A DNA stretch of 64,000 nucleotides from Gemmobacter caeruleus (GTDB taxonomy: Bacteria > Pseudomonadota > Alphaproteobacteria > Rhodobacterales > Rhodobacteraceae). Positions 17,124 to 24,260 of this stretch are shown one piece after another (position 1 is the first letter of the stretch; every line of letters begins with the position of its first letter). Under the pieces are notes generated by a model, which searched no databases, had not been told where the DNA came from, and saw nothing but the letters and a program-made list of their open reading frames with translations. A program made the translations under genes and the position numbers. The stretch is from assembly GCF_008271655.1 (NCBI RefSeq), contig NZ_VKKX01000054.1, positions 41,432 through 105,431 on the forward strand, written 5' to 3'.

Positions 17124-18020
17124 ATGAAAAAGATTCTTCTGGCGACCAGCATCCTGGCTGCTACCACCGGCTTCGCTGCTGCTGAAGTCGCCGTTTCGGG
17201 CAATGGCCGCATGGGTGTCGTGTATGACGGCAACGACGTGCAGTTCAGCGCTCGCGCTCGCGTTCAGTTCGATCTGTCGGCCGAGTCGGACAGCGGCCTG
17301 TCGTTCGGCGCTTCGTTCCGCGCCGACAACGCTGCTGGCGCTGCTGGCAACACCAACATGGGCGCTGGCACCATCTGGGTTTCGGGCGCTTTCGGCAAGC
17401 TCGCGATGGGCGACGTCGTTTCCGCTGGTGAAGCCGCTCTGGGCGACCTGTCGGGCGTTGGCTACACCGGCCTCGGCGACTACTCGGACATCCCCTACAT
17501 CAACGGCGATGACGGCAACGACTTCGACGGCACCGGCGCTCTGTACTCGTACTCGGCTGGCGCTATCGGCTTCCACGTTGGCCTGACCGACGGTTCGGAT
17601 GACAATCCGGCCACCGTTGACGCCGACGCTTCGTACTCGATCGGCGTCGCCTACGACACCGACGCCTACTCGGTCGCTCTGGCCTACCTGTCGGGCACCC
17701 CGGGCAACGACACTGCCGAAGAAATCATTCTCGGCGGTTCGGGCTCGTTCGGCGCTGCCAAAGTCAAAGCCTACTACGCTGACTTCAGCAACATGGCGAT
17801 CGAAAAGTCGTTCGGCCTGTCGGTTGACTACGGCATGGACGCGACCACCCTCACCGCCTTCGCCCGTCGCGACGACTTCGGCGCCGCTGGCGACATGGAC
17901 ACCTTCGGTCTGGGCGTTGCCTACGACCTGGGCGGTGGCGCGAAAGTCAAAGCCGGTGTGGTCGACTCCGACTACAACGCCGACACCGTTGCCGACCTCG
18001 GCATCACCATGTCGTTCTGA
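17124..18020 (+). CDS. Outer-membrane porin (Rhodobacter type)
   Basis: This is a 298-residue 16-stranded-type general porin. A 20-residue signal peptide ends F-A-A-A, the mature protein starts E-V-A-V-S-G-N-G-R-M-G, and the last residues are L-G-I-T-M-S-F with the terminal phenylalanine needed for barrel assembly. The chain is acidic and glycine/alanine-rich with alternating strand patterns. Codon use differs strikingly from its neighbours: alanine is frequently GCT and serine TCG, as expected for a very highly expressed gene. A Shine-Dalgarno GAGGGAA lies just before the ATG, and a terminator follows at 18043. Confidence 0.92.
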   Translation: MKKILLATSILAATTGFAAAEVAVSGNGRMGVVYDGNDVQFSARARVQFDLSAESDSGLSFGASFRADNAAGAAGNTNMGAGTIWVSGAFGKLAMGDVVSAGEAALGDLSGVGYTGLGDYSDIPYINGDDGNDFDGTGALYSYSAGAIGFHVGLTDGSDDNPATVDADASYSIGVAYDTDAYSVALAYLSGTPGNDTAEEIILGGSGSFGAAKVKAYYADFSNMAIEKSFGLSVDYGMDATTLTAFARRDDFGAAGDMDTFGLGVAYDLGGGAKVKAGVVDSDYNADTVADLGITMSF

Positions 18021-18042
18021 TCCAACCGGATCAGTTCGAGGG

Positions 18043-18067
18043 AAAGAGCGGGCATTGCCGCTCTTTT
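18043..18067 (+). terminator. Rho-independent terminator after porin
   Basis: A 9-bp stem (18043-18051 with 18058-18066) is followed by a T-rich tail (TTTTCTTTTT). A small 6-bp hairpin (18018-18023/18028-18033) overlaps the stop codon just upstream. Confidence 0.88.
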
Positions 18068-18113
18068 CTTTTTGGGTCCGGGCCATTATCCCGTCTGAAA
18101 CAGGAGGGACCGC

Positions 18114-18767
18114 ATGGCACTGGCAGAGATTTCCGCACGCATCGCCGCAGCCGAACGCGCCGCCGGGCGGCCCGAAGGCGCCGTGACGCTGATCGCCGTG
18201 TCCAAGGTGCAGCCGCTTGACCGTGTGGTCGCGGTGCTGGAGGCCGGGCATCGCATCTTTGGCGAGAATTATGTGCAGGAGGCCGCAGGAAAATGGCCCT
18301 CTCTGCGCGAACGCTTTGCCGGCACCTCGGTCCATATGATCGGGCCGCTGCAAACCAACAAGGCTAAGACCGCGCTGGAACTGTTTGACGCGCTACACAC
18401 GCTCGACCGTCCGTCGCTGGCGGAAAAGCTGGCGCGCCTGGTGCAGATCCGCGGCACCTGCCCGGAACTGTTCGTTCAGGTCAATACCGGGGCCGAGCCG
18501 CAAAAGGCAGGCATATTGCCCGATCAGGCCGATGATTTCATCCGGGCCTGCGCGCTGATGGATCTGCCGGTGGCCGGGCTGATGTGTATCCCGCCCGAGG
18601 GCGAGGACAGCGCGCCGCATTTCCGCATGCTGGCCGCGATTGCGGCGCGCAACGGGGTTGCCGGCCTGTCGATGGGGATGAGCGGCGATTTTGAAAGCGC
18701 GATCGCCCATGGCGCGACCCATGTGCGCGTGGGCAGCGCGATCTTTGGCGCGCGCAGCTACGCCTGA
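18114..18767 (+). CDS. YggS/PROSC family PLP-binding protein
   Basis: The 217-residue product is a pyridoxal-phosphate carrier of the YggS/PLPHP family, which maintains PLP and amino/keto acid homeostasis. It is a single TIM barrel with the PLP lysine at K31 (A-V-S-K-V-Q-P) and the family motifs F-G-E-N-Y-V-Q-E and M-I-G-P-L-Q-T-N-K, close to the usual H-F-I-G-x-L-Q-x-N-K; methionine replaces the usual aromatic residue there. The C-terminal S-M-G-M-S-G-D-F and R-V-G-S-A-I-F-G are complete. GGAGG lies 7 bases before the ATG. Confidence 0.94.
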   Translation: MALAEISARIAAAERAAGRPEGAVTLIAVSKVQPLDRVVAVLEAGHRIFGENYVQEAAGKWPSLRERFAGTSVHMIGPLQTNKAKTALELFDALHTLDRPSLAEKLARLVQIRGTCPELFVQVNTGAEPQKAGILPDQADDFIRACALMDLPVAGLMCIPPEGEDSAPHFRMLAAIAARNGVAGLSMGMSGDFESAIAHGATHVRVGSAIFGARSYA

Positions 18768-18770
18768 CGC

Positions 18771-20657
18771 TCAGACCAGCCAGAGCCGGGCCTGAGGCGG
18801 CAGCGCGATATGCCCGTCATGCAGCGCGACCGCGGCCTCTGACAGCTCGTCGTGAAAGCGGGTGATCCCCTGCGCGCGCAGCCAGTCGGCGGGCAGGTGG
18901 CTCCAGCCCTCGGAAAAGTTGTAGATACCCAGCAGGTTGTGGGTCGGCGCATGGCGGGCCGCGATGAACAGGCCCGGGATCGGCGCCGAGAGAATCTCGG
19001 TTGGCACGCCGCCATGCAGTTCCGCCACCGCCTTGCGCCGCGCCAGGATATGCCGCACGCCGCGGAAACAGCGCGCGGCAGGTGTGTCGGCGCTGTGCCG
19101 CGTGGCGGCAAGGGCCCAATCCATCATCGGACGATGCAGCCAGCGGCTGTCATGGGCATGGTCGGGCCGATCACGATAGCTGTAATCGTTCAGCGTCGCC
19201 AGTTCATCGCCCATATAGATCAGGGGGATACCGCCAAACCCCGCGATCAGCGCATGGCCCAGAAGCACCCGCTGCACCGCTTGTTCGGCGGCGCCCGCAT
19301 CGCCCTCGCTCAGGGCCTTTTCCAGCCCGGCGAGCGAGGCAAAGCTGCCCGAAATCCGCTTGTCGCCGGTCGCCGGGTTTTCCTGAAACAGCGCGCCGCG
19401 CGCGAAACTGCCGGGAAAGCGCCCCTCGTAGAAATCCGCGAGATAGGCGCGATGTCCGGGCCCCGAGATGCCGAACACCGCCGCATCCTCATCGGTCACT
19501 GCCCAGCCGATATCGTCATGGCAGCGGATATAGGTCGCATAGGTCGCGTTGGTCAGCACCGGCGGGAAATGCGTCTGCATCACATGGGTCATCATCCGGG
19601 TGTCGCGCGTGGCCAGCGCGTTCCAGAACTGCACCATCAGGCTGTTGTGATAGGCCAGATTGCCCTCTTTGCCATCATGCGCACCGCGTCCGAAATAGGG
19701 CAGCATCTCGGCCGGGGCGACGATCGCTTCTTCCAGATGCAGCACGGCTGGGCAGGCAATACGGCAACAGGCGCGCAGCGCTTGCAGCAGCATATGCACC
19801 TCGGGCTCCGACTGGCAGCGCGTGCCGAGCCGTTTCCACATGAAGGCCACCGCGTCCAGCCGCAGCACATCCACCCCGCGATTGGCGAGGAACAGCATGA
19901 TCTCGGTGATTTCCAGAAAGACCTGCGGATTGGCCCAGTTCAGATCCCACTGATGTTCGTTGAAGGTGGTCCAGACCCATTTCCCGAAATCGGGATAATA
20001 GGTGAAATTGCCCGGTGCATTGTCGGGAAATACCTCGACCAGGGTTTCCTCAAATCGCTTTGGTTCGGTATCGGAGTCGAACATCAGGTAATAGTCCTGA
20101 TAGGTCGGGTCGCCCGCGCGGGCGCGTTCGGCCCAGTCATGTTCCTTGGCGGTGTGGTTCAGCACCAGATCGACACAGAGATTCATGCCACGCGCGCGCA
20201 GGGCGGTGGCGACGCTCTCCAGATCCTCCATCGTGCCATAGGCCGGGTTCACCGCGCGGTAATCCATCACGGAATAGCCGCCGTCGCTATCGCCTGGCCG
20301 GGGCTTGAGGCAGGGCATCAGATGCACATAGCTGACACCCAGATCCTCAAGATAATCCAGCTTGTCCAGCACTTTGCGCAGATCGCCGGCAAAGCGGTCG
20401 ATGTAGAAGACATAGCCCACGCGATCAGGCCGCTGGAACCAGTCGGGTTCGAGGTCGCGTTGCAGGTCCAGCCGCCGCAGGTCTTTCGGTCGGTCAGCCC
20501 AGGCTGTGCGCAGCGCCGTCAGCAGGCGGTCGCGAAAGGCGGGATACTCCGCGCGATGGCCATAAAGCCGCTCCAGCATGGGCCAGAGATCGGGCGCGCT
20601 CCGCGCCAGACGCAGCGCAAAAATCTCGTCATCCTTCGCCACTGCCTTGCGCGCCAT
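18771..20657 (-). CDS. Amylosucrase (GH13)
   Basis: This 628-residue GH13 enzyme probably makes alpha-1,4-glucan from sucrose with release of fructose. The nucleophile is in V-L-R-L-D-A-V-A-F near residue 268. The acid/base is in L-E-E-A-I-V-A-P near 310, equivalent to the S-E-A-I-V of Neisseria amylosucrase, and the transition-state pair is in C-H-D-D-I-G-W near 380. The amylosucrase-type N-terminal helical domain and the H-D-D-I-G-W form distinguish it from alpha-amylases. GGAGG stands 5 bases before the ATG. Two LacI-type sites lie in the 60-base gap after ribA, suggesting sugar-responsive control. No sucrose transporter or regulator gene is adjacent. Sucrose hydrolase is the main alternative. 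Confidence 0.85.
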   Translation of the reverse strand: MARKAVAKDDEIFALRLARSAPDLWPMLERLYGHRAEYPAFRDRLLTALRTAWADRPKDLRRLDLQRDLEPDWFQRPDRVGYVFYIDRFAGDLRKVLDKLDYLEDLGVSYVHLMPCLKPRPGDSDGGYSVMDYRAVNPAYGTMEDLESVATALRARGMNLCVDLVLNHTAKEHDWAERARAGDPTYQDYYLMFDSDTEPKRFEETLVEVFPDNAPGNFTYYPDFGKWVWTTFNEHQWDLNWANPQVFLEITEIMLFLANRGVDVLRLDAVAFMWKRLGTRCQSEPEVHMLLQALRACCRIACPAVLHLEEAIVAPAEMLPYFGRGAHDGKEGNLAYHNSLMVQFWNALATRDTRMMTHVMQTHFPPVLTNATYATYIRCHDDIGWAVTDEDAAVFGISGPGHRAYLADFYEGRFPGSFARGALFQENPATGDKRISGSFASLAGLEKALSEGDAGAAEQAVQRVLLGHALIAGFGGIPLIYMGDELATLNDYSYRDRPDHAHDSRWLHRPMMDWALAATRHSADTPAARCFRGVRHILARRKAVAELHGGVPTEILSAPIPGLFIAARHAPTHNLLGIYNFSEGWSHLPADWLRAQGITRFHDELSEAAVALHDGHIALPPQARLWLV

Positions 20658-20694
20658 GCCATCCTCCGCCCTTGTGGGGGCAGAATAGCGATTT

Positions 20695-20716
20695 GAAAGC
20701 GTTTTGAGAAGCGCTT
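20695..20716. promoter_or_regulatory. Two adjacent LacI-family-type operator sites
   Basis: Two copies of the LacI-family core AANCGNTT lie 12 bases apart: AAGCGTTT at 20697-20704, within GAAAGCGTTTT, and the perfect palindrome AAGCGCTT at 20709-20716. They fill the short gap between the ribA stop and the amylosucrase start. This is the pattern of sugar-responsive repressors controlling the amylosucrase gene. The regulator is not in the window. Confidence 0.6.
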
Positions 20717-20717
20717 G

Positions 20718-21806
20718 CTACAGAAGATGCCCCGACTTGGTCGCCTTGGTCGCCAGATAGGCGCGGTTCTGCGCCGTCTCACCGACCTTGAGCGCGACAC
20801 GCTCGGTCACGGTGATACCCTGGCCCTCCATCATGGCGATCTTGCGGGGGTTGTTGGTCAGCAGCCGCACCGCACCAAAGCCCAGCTGGCGCAGGATCGC
20901 GGCACCGATGCGGAAATCGCGCTCGTCATCCTCGAATCCCAGTCGATGATTGGCCTCGACCGTGTCAAAGCCCTGATCCTGCAAGGAATAGGCGCGCATC
21001 TTGTTGGCCAGCCCGATGCCGCGCCCCTCCTGGTTGAGATAGAGCAGCACACCCGCCCCCTCGGCTCCCATCTGGGCCAGCGCGGCGCGCAGTTGCGGTC
21101 CGCAATCGCATTTCAGACTGCCCAGCACATCGCCGGTGAAACAGGCCGAATGCAGACGCGCCAGCACGGGCTGATCGCGCGGGGGCTGGCCGATCTCGAT
21201 TGCGTAATGTTCCTCGCCGCCATCCTCGGGGCGGAAGATATGCACCCGGCCCGCCTCGGAGGCCAGCATCGGCAGGCGCGCGGCGACGATCTCGTTCATC
21301 ACCGCGGCGCGGTCCAACTCCGGCGCGGCCTCGGCCAGGTCGATCAGCGTCAGGTTCAGCCGCGCCGCCGCCGCGGCACCGTCGGTAACCGGCACCAGAA
21401 GCGCGGCCGGCAACAGATGCGCCGATTTCACCAGCCGCAGCGCCGCCCGGGCCAGCGCCGGATCGCCGTCGCGCAGGCAGAGGAACGGCCCCTTCATGGG
21501 CATGCGCAGATCATCGGCCGGGTCGGCCATGGCGCGCAGCCAGTCCACCCCCAGATCGGCGGGCACCGCGAGGCGGGCGCTGTCACCGTCATAGACCTGC
21601 GCGCGCAGCGTCTGCGCGCGCCGTGCGGTCAGCGCCAGTTCCGGCCTGCCGATCAGGCGCAGATCGGCGAGGCGCGGCTCGGTCAGCACCTCGACCGCGA
21701 CGGCCAGCGCGGCGCGGCCCTGGCTGACCAGCACCACCGGCACGCCCATGCGCAGATCGCCCCGCGCGCGGGTCAGGCGTTCGACGATGCTCGGGCTCAG
21801 CGGCAT
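20718..21806 (-). CDS. ribA: GTP cyclohydrolase II with N-terminal extension
   Basis: The 362-residue product opens GTP to 2,5-diamino-6-ribosylamino-pyrimidinone phosphate, the first step of riboflavin synthesis. The C-terminal ~200 residues carry the zinc cysteines in [14 protein letters not shown] (about 222-235), [10 protein letters not shown] and the N-N-P-R-K segment. The first ~150 residues resemble a degenerate RibB-like region without an obvious DHBP-synthase active site (no acidic D-D-E-x-R-E-N motif), so only cyclohydrolase activity is inferred. Start 21806 has AGGAAG upstream. Confidence 0.93.
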   Translation of the reverse strand: MPLSPSIVERLTRARGDLRMGVPVVLVSQGRAALAVAVEVLTEPRLADLRLIGRPELALTARRAQTLRAQVYDGDSARLAVPADLGVDWLRAMADPADDLRMPMKGPFLCLRDGDPALARAALRLVKSAHLLPAALLVPVTDGAAAAARLNLTLIDLAEAAPELDRAAVMNEIVAARLPMLASEAGRVHIFRPEDGGEEHYAIEIGQPPRDQPVLARLHSACFTGDVLGSLKCDCGPQLRAALAQMGAEGAGVLLYLNQEGRGIGLANKMRAYSLQDQGFDTVEANHRLGFEDDERDFRIGAAILRQLGFGAVRLLTNNPRKIAMMEGQGITVTERVALKVGETAQNRAYLATKATKSGHLL

Positions 21807-21957
21807 GGCGGCTTCCTTTTTCCTTTCATGTAACGGTCGCGGCGCGGAATTGAAACATATCCCGGTCATGCGACACGTCCGCGTGAGGGTTCTGTCGCAA
21901 ATCTTGTCGTGACGCCGGGCCTCGCGCATCTGTGAGGGGCAAACAAGGAGAGGTGCC

Positions 21958-22644
21958 ATGGCCCAGCTTCGGAAGATCCTGCTCGTCGATGATGATGACG
22001 ACCTGCGCGAGGCGCTGAGCGAACAGCTTGTGATGACCGAGGATTTCGACGTGTTCGAGGCCTCGACCGGGCTGGAGGGTATGGAAAAGGCCAAGGCCGA
22101 CAATTACGACATCGTCATTCTGGATGTGGGCCTGCCCGATACCGACGGGCGTGAATTGTGCCGGCGGCTGCGCAAGGCCGGGGTGAAATGCCCGGTGCTG
22201 ATGCTGACCGGGCATGATTCGGATGCGGATACGATTCTGGGTCTGGATGCCGGGGCGAATGACTATGTGACCAAACCCTTCAAGTTTCCGGTGCTGCTGG
22301 CGCGTATCCGCGCGCAACTGCGCCAGCATGAACAATCCGAGGATGCGATCTTTCAGCTTGGCCCCTACACGTTCAAGCCGGCGCAGAAGCTGCTGGTGGA
22401 CGAGAAAGAACGCAAGGTTCGTCTGACCGAGAAAGAGACGAATATCTTGAAGTTCCTCTATCGCGCTCAACAAGGGGTTGTGGCGCGGGATGTGCTGCTG
22501 CATGAGGTCTGGGGCTATAATGCCGGGGTCACGACCCATACGCTCGAGACCCATATCTACCGTCTGCGGCAGAAGATTGAACCCGATCCCTCCAACGCCC
22601 GTCTGCTGGTAACAGAGAGCGGGGGTTACCGGCTGGTGGTGTGA
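21958..22644 (+). CDS. OmpR/PhoB-type response regulator (orphan, CenR-like)
   Basis: This 228-residue DNA-binding response regulator has a complete receiver domain (acidic D11-D15 cluster, phospho-acceptor D56 in V-I-L-D-V-G-L-P, T84, K106 in T-K-P-F-K-F) and a winged-helix output domain ending E-S-G-G-Y-R-L-V-V. No histidine kinase gene is next to it, so its partner is encoded elsewhere or it acts without one. The very regular [10 protein letters not shown] opening recalls the conserved envelope regulator CenR of Rhodobacter, but that identity is tentative. AAGGAGAGG lies 5 bases before the ATG. Confidence 0.92.
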   Translation: MAQLRKILLVDDDDDLREALSEQLVMTEDFDVFEASTGLEGMEKAKADNYDIVILDVGLPDTDGRELCRRLRKAGVKCPVLMLTGHDSDADTILGLDAGANDYVTKPFKFPVLLARIRAQLRQHEQSEDAIFQLGPYTFKPAQKLLVDEKERKVRLTEKETNILKFLYRAQQGVVARDVLLHEVWGYNAGVTTHTLETHIYRLRQKIEPDPSNARLLVTESGGYRLVV

Positions 22645-22722
22645 CGCATTCGCAACGCTGCGGCTTTAGGTGGAAATTAACATCTATGGGCCTTATTGTT
22701 GACAGGATGCGCACATAAATCT

Positions 22723-22845
22723 GGGTGAACGGCAGGGCGATGTTCCCCATTTCATCGTCTGGCCCATCGGTTCCCCTCGCCGTGTCGGGGTTATGACACG
22801 GCTCCTCCCTGTTGGACTGGCCGGGCATCTTGCCCGGCCTTTTTT
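22723..22845 (+). ncRNA. Candidate small RNA 1 (tandem copy A)
   Basis: This candidate RNA of about 123 nt starts near GGGTGAACGGC (22723). Three stem-loops are visible: 22736-22742/22753-22759 (7 bp with one G-U, loop rich in C), 22779-22786/22795-22802 (8 bp), and a terminator stem 22819-22826/22832-22839 (8 bp) followed by six T. Between the last two lies the unpaired TCCTCCC (22803-22809), complementary to a Shine-Dalgarno sequence. Copy B downstream shares the start, the CTCCCTG and the terminator segment. The architecture resembles alphaproteobacterial anti-SD RNAs such as AbcR or the CCUCCUCCC-type RNAs of Rhodobacter; assignment to either is unproven. The promoter is unclear. Confidence 0.55.
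22819..22845 (+). terminator. Rho-independent terminator of small RNA 1
   Basis: GGCCGGGC (22819-22826) pairs with GCCCGGCC (22832-22839), loop ATCTT, followed by TTTTTT (22840-22845). It is one of the strongest terminators in the window and ends no protein-coding gene directly: the regulator gene stops 175 bases upstream. Confidence 0.9.
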
Positions 22846-22867
22846 CTGTCCGCCGCCCGGCGCGACA

Positions 22868-22897
22868 TTGCTGGAATTCTCTTCTGGGTTGTGTTAG
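22868..22897 (+). promoter_or_regulatory. Putative sigma-70 promoter of small RNA 2
   Basis: TTGCTG (22868-22873) and TGTTAG (22892-22897) are 18 bases apart and predict a start at about 22904-22905, exactly at the GGGTGAACGGC block shared with the first copy. The coincidence supports both the promoter and the RNA start. Confidence 0.45.
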
Positions 22898-22904
22898 CCT
22901 GAAC

Positions 22905-22978
22905 GGGTGAACGGCGCTTGGCAGTCTGCCGTTCGCCTCCCTGAGGGTGACTGGCCGGGCCTTGGGCCCGGTCATTTT
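22905..22978 (+). ncRNA. Candidate small RNA 2 (tandem copy B)
   Basis: This candidate RNA of about 74 nt begins with GGGTGAACGGC. Stem 1 pairs 22909-22915 with 22928-22934 (7 bp, 12-base loop). The single-stranded stretch carries CCTCCCTG (22937-22944), and the terminator stem pairs 22953-22961 with 22965-22973 (9 bp with one G-U, loop TTG), followed by ATTTT. It is shorter than copy A, lacking one stem, but keeps the same three blocks in the same order. Both lie on the plus strand between the response regulator and a small secreted protein. No open frame of note lies inside. Confidence 0.5.
22953..22978 (+). terminator. Terminator-like hairpin of small RNA 2
   Basis: A 9-bp GC-rich stem with a three-base loop (22953-22973) is followed by ATTTT. 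The T tract is shorter than in copy A. Confidence 0.65.
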
Positions 22979-23090
22979 CGTCTGGCCTGACGCGCGGCGC
23001 CGAATTCTCCCCCCTGGCGCGGCAGTTGAAACGCGGGGCCAAACCCCTATCTTTGGCACAAGGCGCACCCCGCGCCCGGAGGTCCGCGCA

Positions 23091-23408
23091 ATGATCCTGC
23101 GTTGCATTCTGATGGTGGCCGGCCTGACCCTGGCCCTGCCGGGGCTGGCTCTGGCCGATGACGTGTCCTTTACCCTGTCGAACCAGACCGGGTCGGAACT
23201 GACGGAATTCTACGCCTCGCCCGTGGGCAGCGACAACTGGGAGGAAAACATCCTCGCCGGGGGCGCGCTGGCGGCCGGCAGCGAGGGGCAGGTGCAGATC
23301 GCCGGGGCCAGCGGCTGCGATTACGACCTGCGGATGGTCTTTGCCGATGGCGATGTGCTGGAAGACAAATCCAACATCTGCGAAGCGGGCACCTATACCA
23401 TTCAGTAA
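23091..23408 (+). CDS. Small secreted protein of unknown function
   Basis: This 105-residue protein has a clean Sec signal (M-I-L-R-C-I-L-M-V-A-G then L-A-L-P-G-L-A-L-A-D). The mature ~82 residues are acidic and beta-rich (V-S-F-T-L-S-N-Q-T-G, E-F-Y-A-S-P-V-G-S-D-N-W-E-E-N) with two cysteines (G-C-D-Y-D and N-I-C-E-A) that could form a disulfide. I recall similar short periplasmic proteins in Rhodobacteraceae, without a known function. GGAGG lies 9 bases before the ATG. It follows the candidate small RNAs and precedes exonuclease III; no functional link is evident. Confidence 0.75.
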   Translation: MILRCILMVAGLTLALPGLALADDVSFTLSNQTGSELTEFYASPVGSDNWEENILAGGALAAGSEGQVQIAGASGCDYDLRMVFADGDVLEDKSNICEAGTYTIQ

Positions 23409-23471
23409 CCGCAGGCTCCGGGTTGCCCCAGGGCAGTCTGGCCCCTAGAAATAGGGGCCAAGGAGATGCCC

Positions 23472-24260
23472 ATGACCTTTACCATTGCCACCTGGAACAT
23501 CAATTCGGTCCGCCTGCGCGAGGCGCTGGTCTGCCGCCTGATGCAGGAGGAGGCGCCCGATATCCTCTGCCTGCAAGAGATCAAGACCCCGGTGGAAAAG
23601 TTCCCCTTCGACGGGTTCCGCGCCTTGGGCTACAGCCATGTCGTCGCGCGGGGGCAAAAGGGCTATAACGGCGTCGCCATCCTGTCGAAACAGCCGATCA
23701 GCGATGCCGGCGGCGAGGATTTCGCGGCCCTCGGCCATGCGCGCCATGTGGCGGCGCGGCTGGAAAACGGTGTGACGGTCCATAATTTCTATGTGCCTGC
23801 CGGCGGCGACATCCCCGACCGCGAACAGAACGTGAAATTCGGCCAAAAGCTCGATTACCTCACGCAGATGCGCGACTGGGCGCATGGCAACCGGCCTGAG
23901 CGGTCGATTCTGGTGGGCGATCTCAACATCGCCCCGCGCGAGGATGATGTCTGGAGCCACAAGCAGCTTCTGAAGATCGTGAGCCATACCCCGATCGAGG
24001 TGGAGCATCTGGGTGCCGCGCAGGAGGCCGGCCGCTGGGTGGATGTGACGCGGCAGGATCTGCCCGAGGGGCGGCTTTACAGCTGGTGGAGCTATCGCGC
24101 CGCCGATTGGGATGGCGCCGACAAGGGGCGCCGGCTGGATCACATCTGGGCCACGCCCGACATTTCCAACGCGGCGCATGGCTCGCGCATCCTGCGGCCC
24201 TGCCGGGGCTGGGATCAGCCCTCGGACCATGTGCCGGTGCTGGCGACCTTCGATCTGTGA
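23472..24260 (+). CDS. xth: Exodeoxyribonuclease III (AP endonuclease family)
   Basis: The 262-residue enzyme repairs abasic sites and removes 3' blocks. Family motifs are I-A-T-W-N-I-N-S-V-R, L-C-L-Q-E-I-K (catalytic glutamate), G-Y-N-G-V-A-I-L-S, L-V-G-D-L-N-I-A-P (catalytic D and N), R-L-D-H-I-W and the C-terminal S-D-H-V-P-V. AAGGAG abuts an ATG at 23466 but lies 6 bases from the ATG at 23472, so the latter is taken as the start. The stop touches the stop of the convergent SGNH hydrolase gene (TGATCA). Confidence 0.94.
   Translation: MTFTIATWNINSVRLREALVCRLMQEEAPDILCLQEIKTPVEKFPFDGFRALGYSHVVARGQKGYNGVAILSKQPISDAGGEDFAALGHARHVAARLENGVTVHNFYVPAGGDIPDREQNVKFGQKLDYLTQMRDWAHGNRPERSILVGDLNIAPREDDVWSHKQLLKIVSHTPIEVEHLGAAQEAGRWVDVTRQDLPEGRLYSWWSYRAADWDGADKGRRLDHIWATPDISNAAHGSRILRPCRGWDQPSDHVPVLATFDL

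Noticed and set aside
17124..18020. Recent horizontal transfer of the porin gene because of its deviant codon use
   Set aside because: No mobile element or tRNA junction flanks it, and frequent GCT/GTT/CGT codons fit selection for high expression.
22699..22704. TTGACA as a -35 box for small RNA 1
   Set aside because: It is a perfect hexamer, but no -10-like sequence lies 16-18 bases downstream (the AT-rich CATAAA is only 9 bases away), so I do not assign it.
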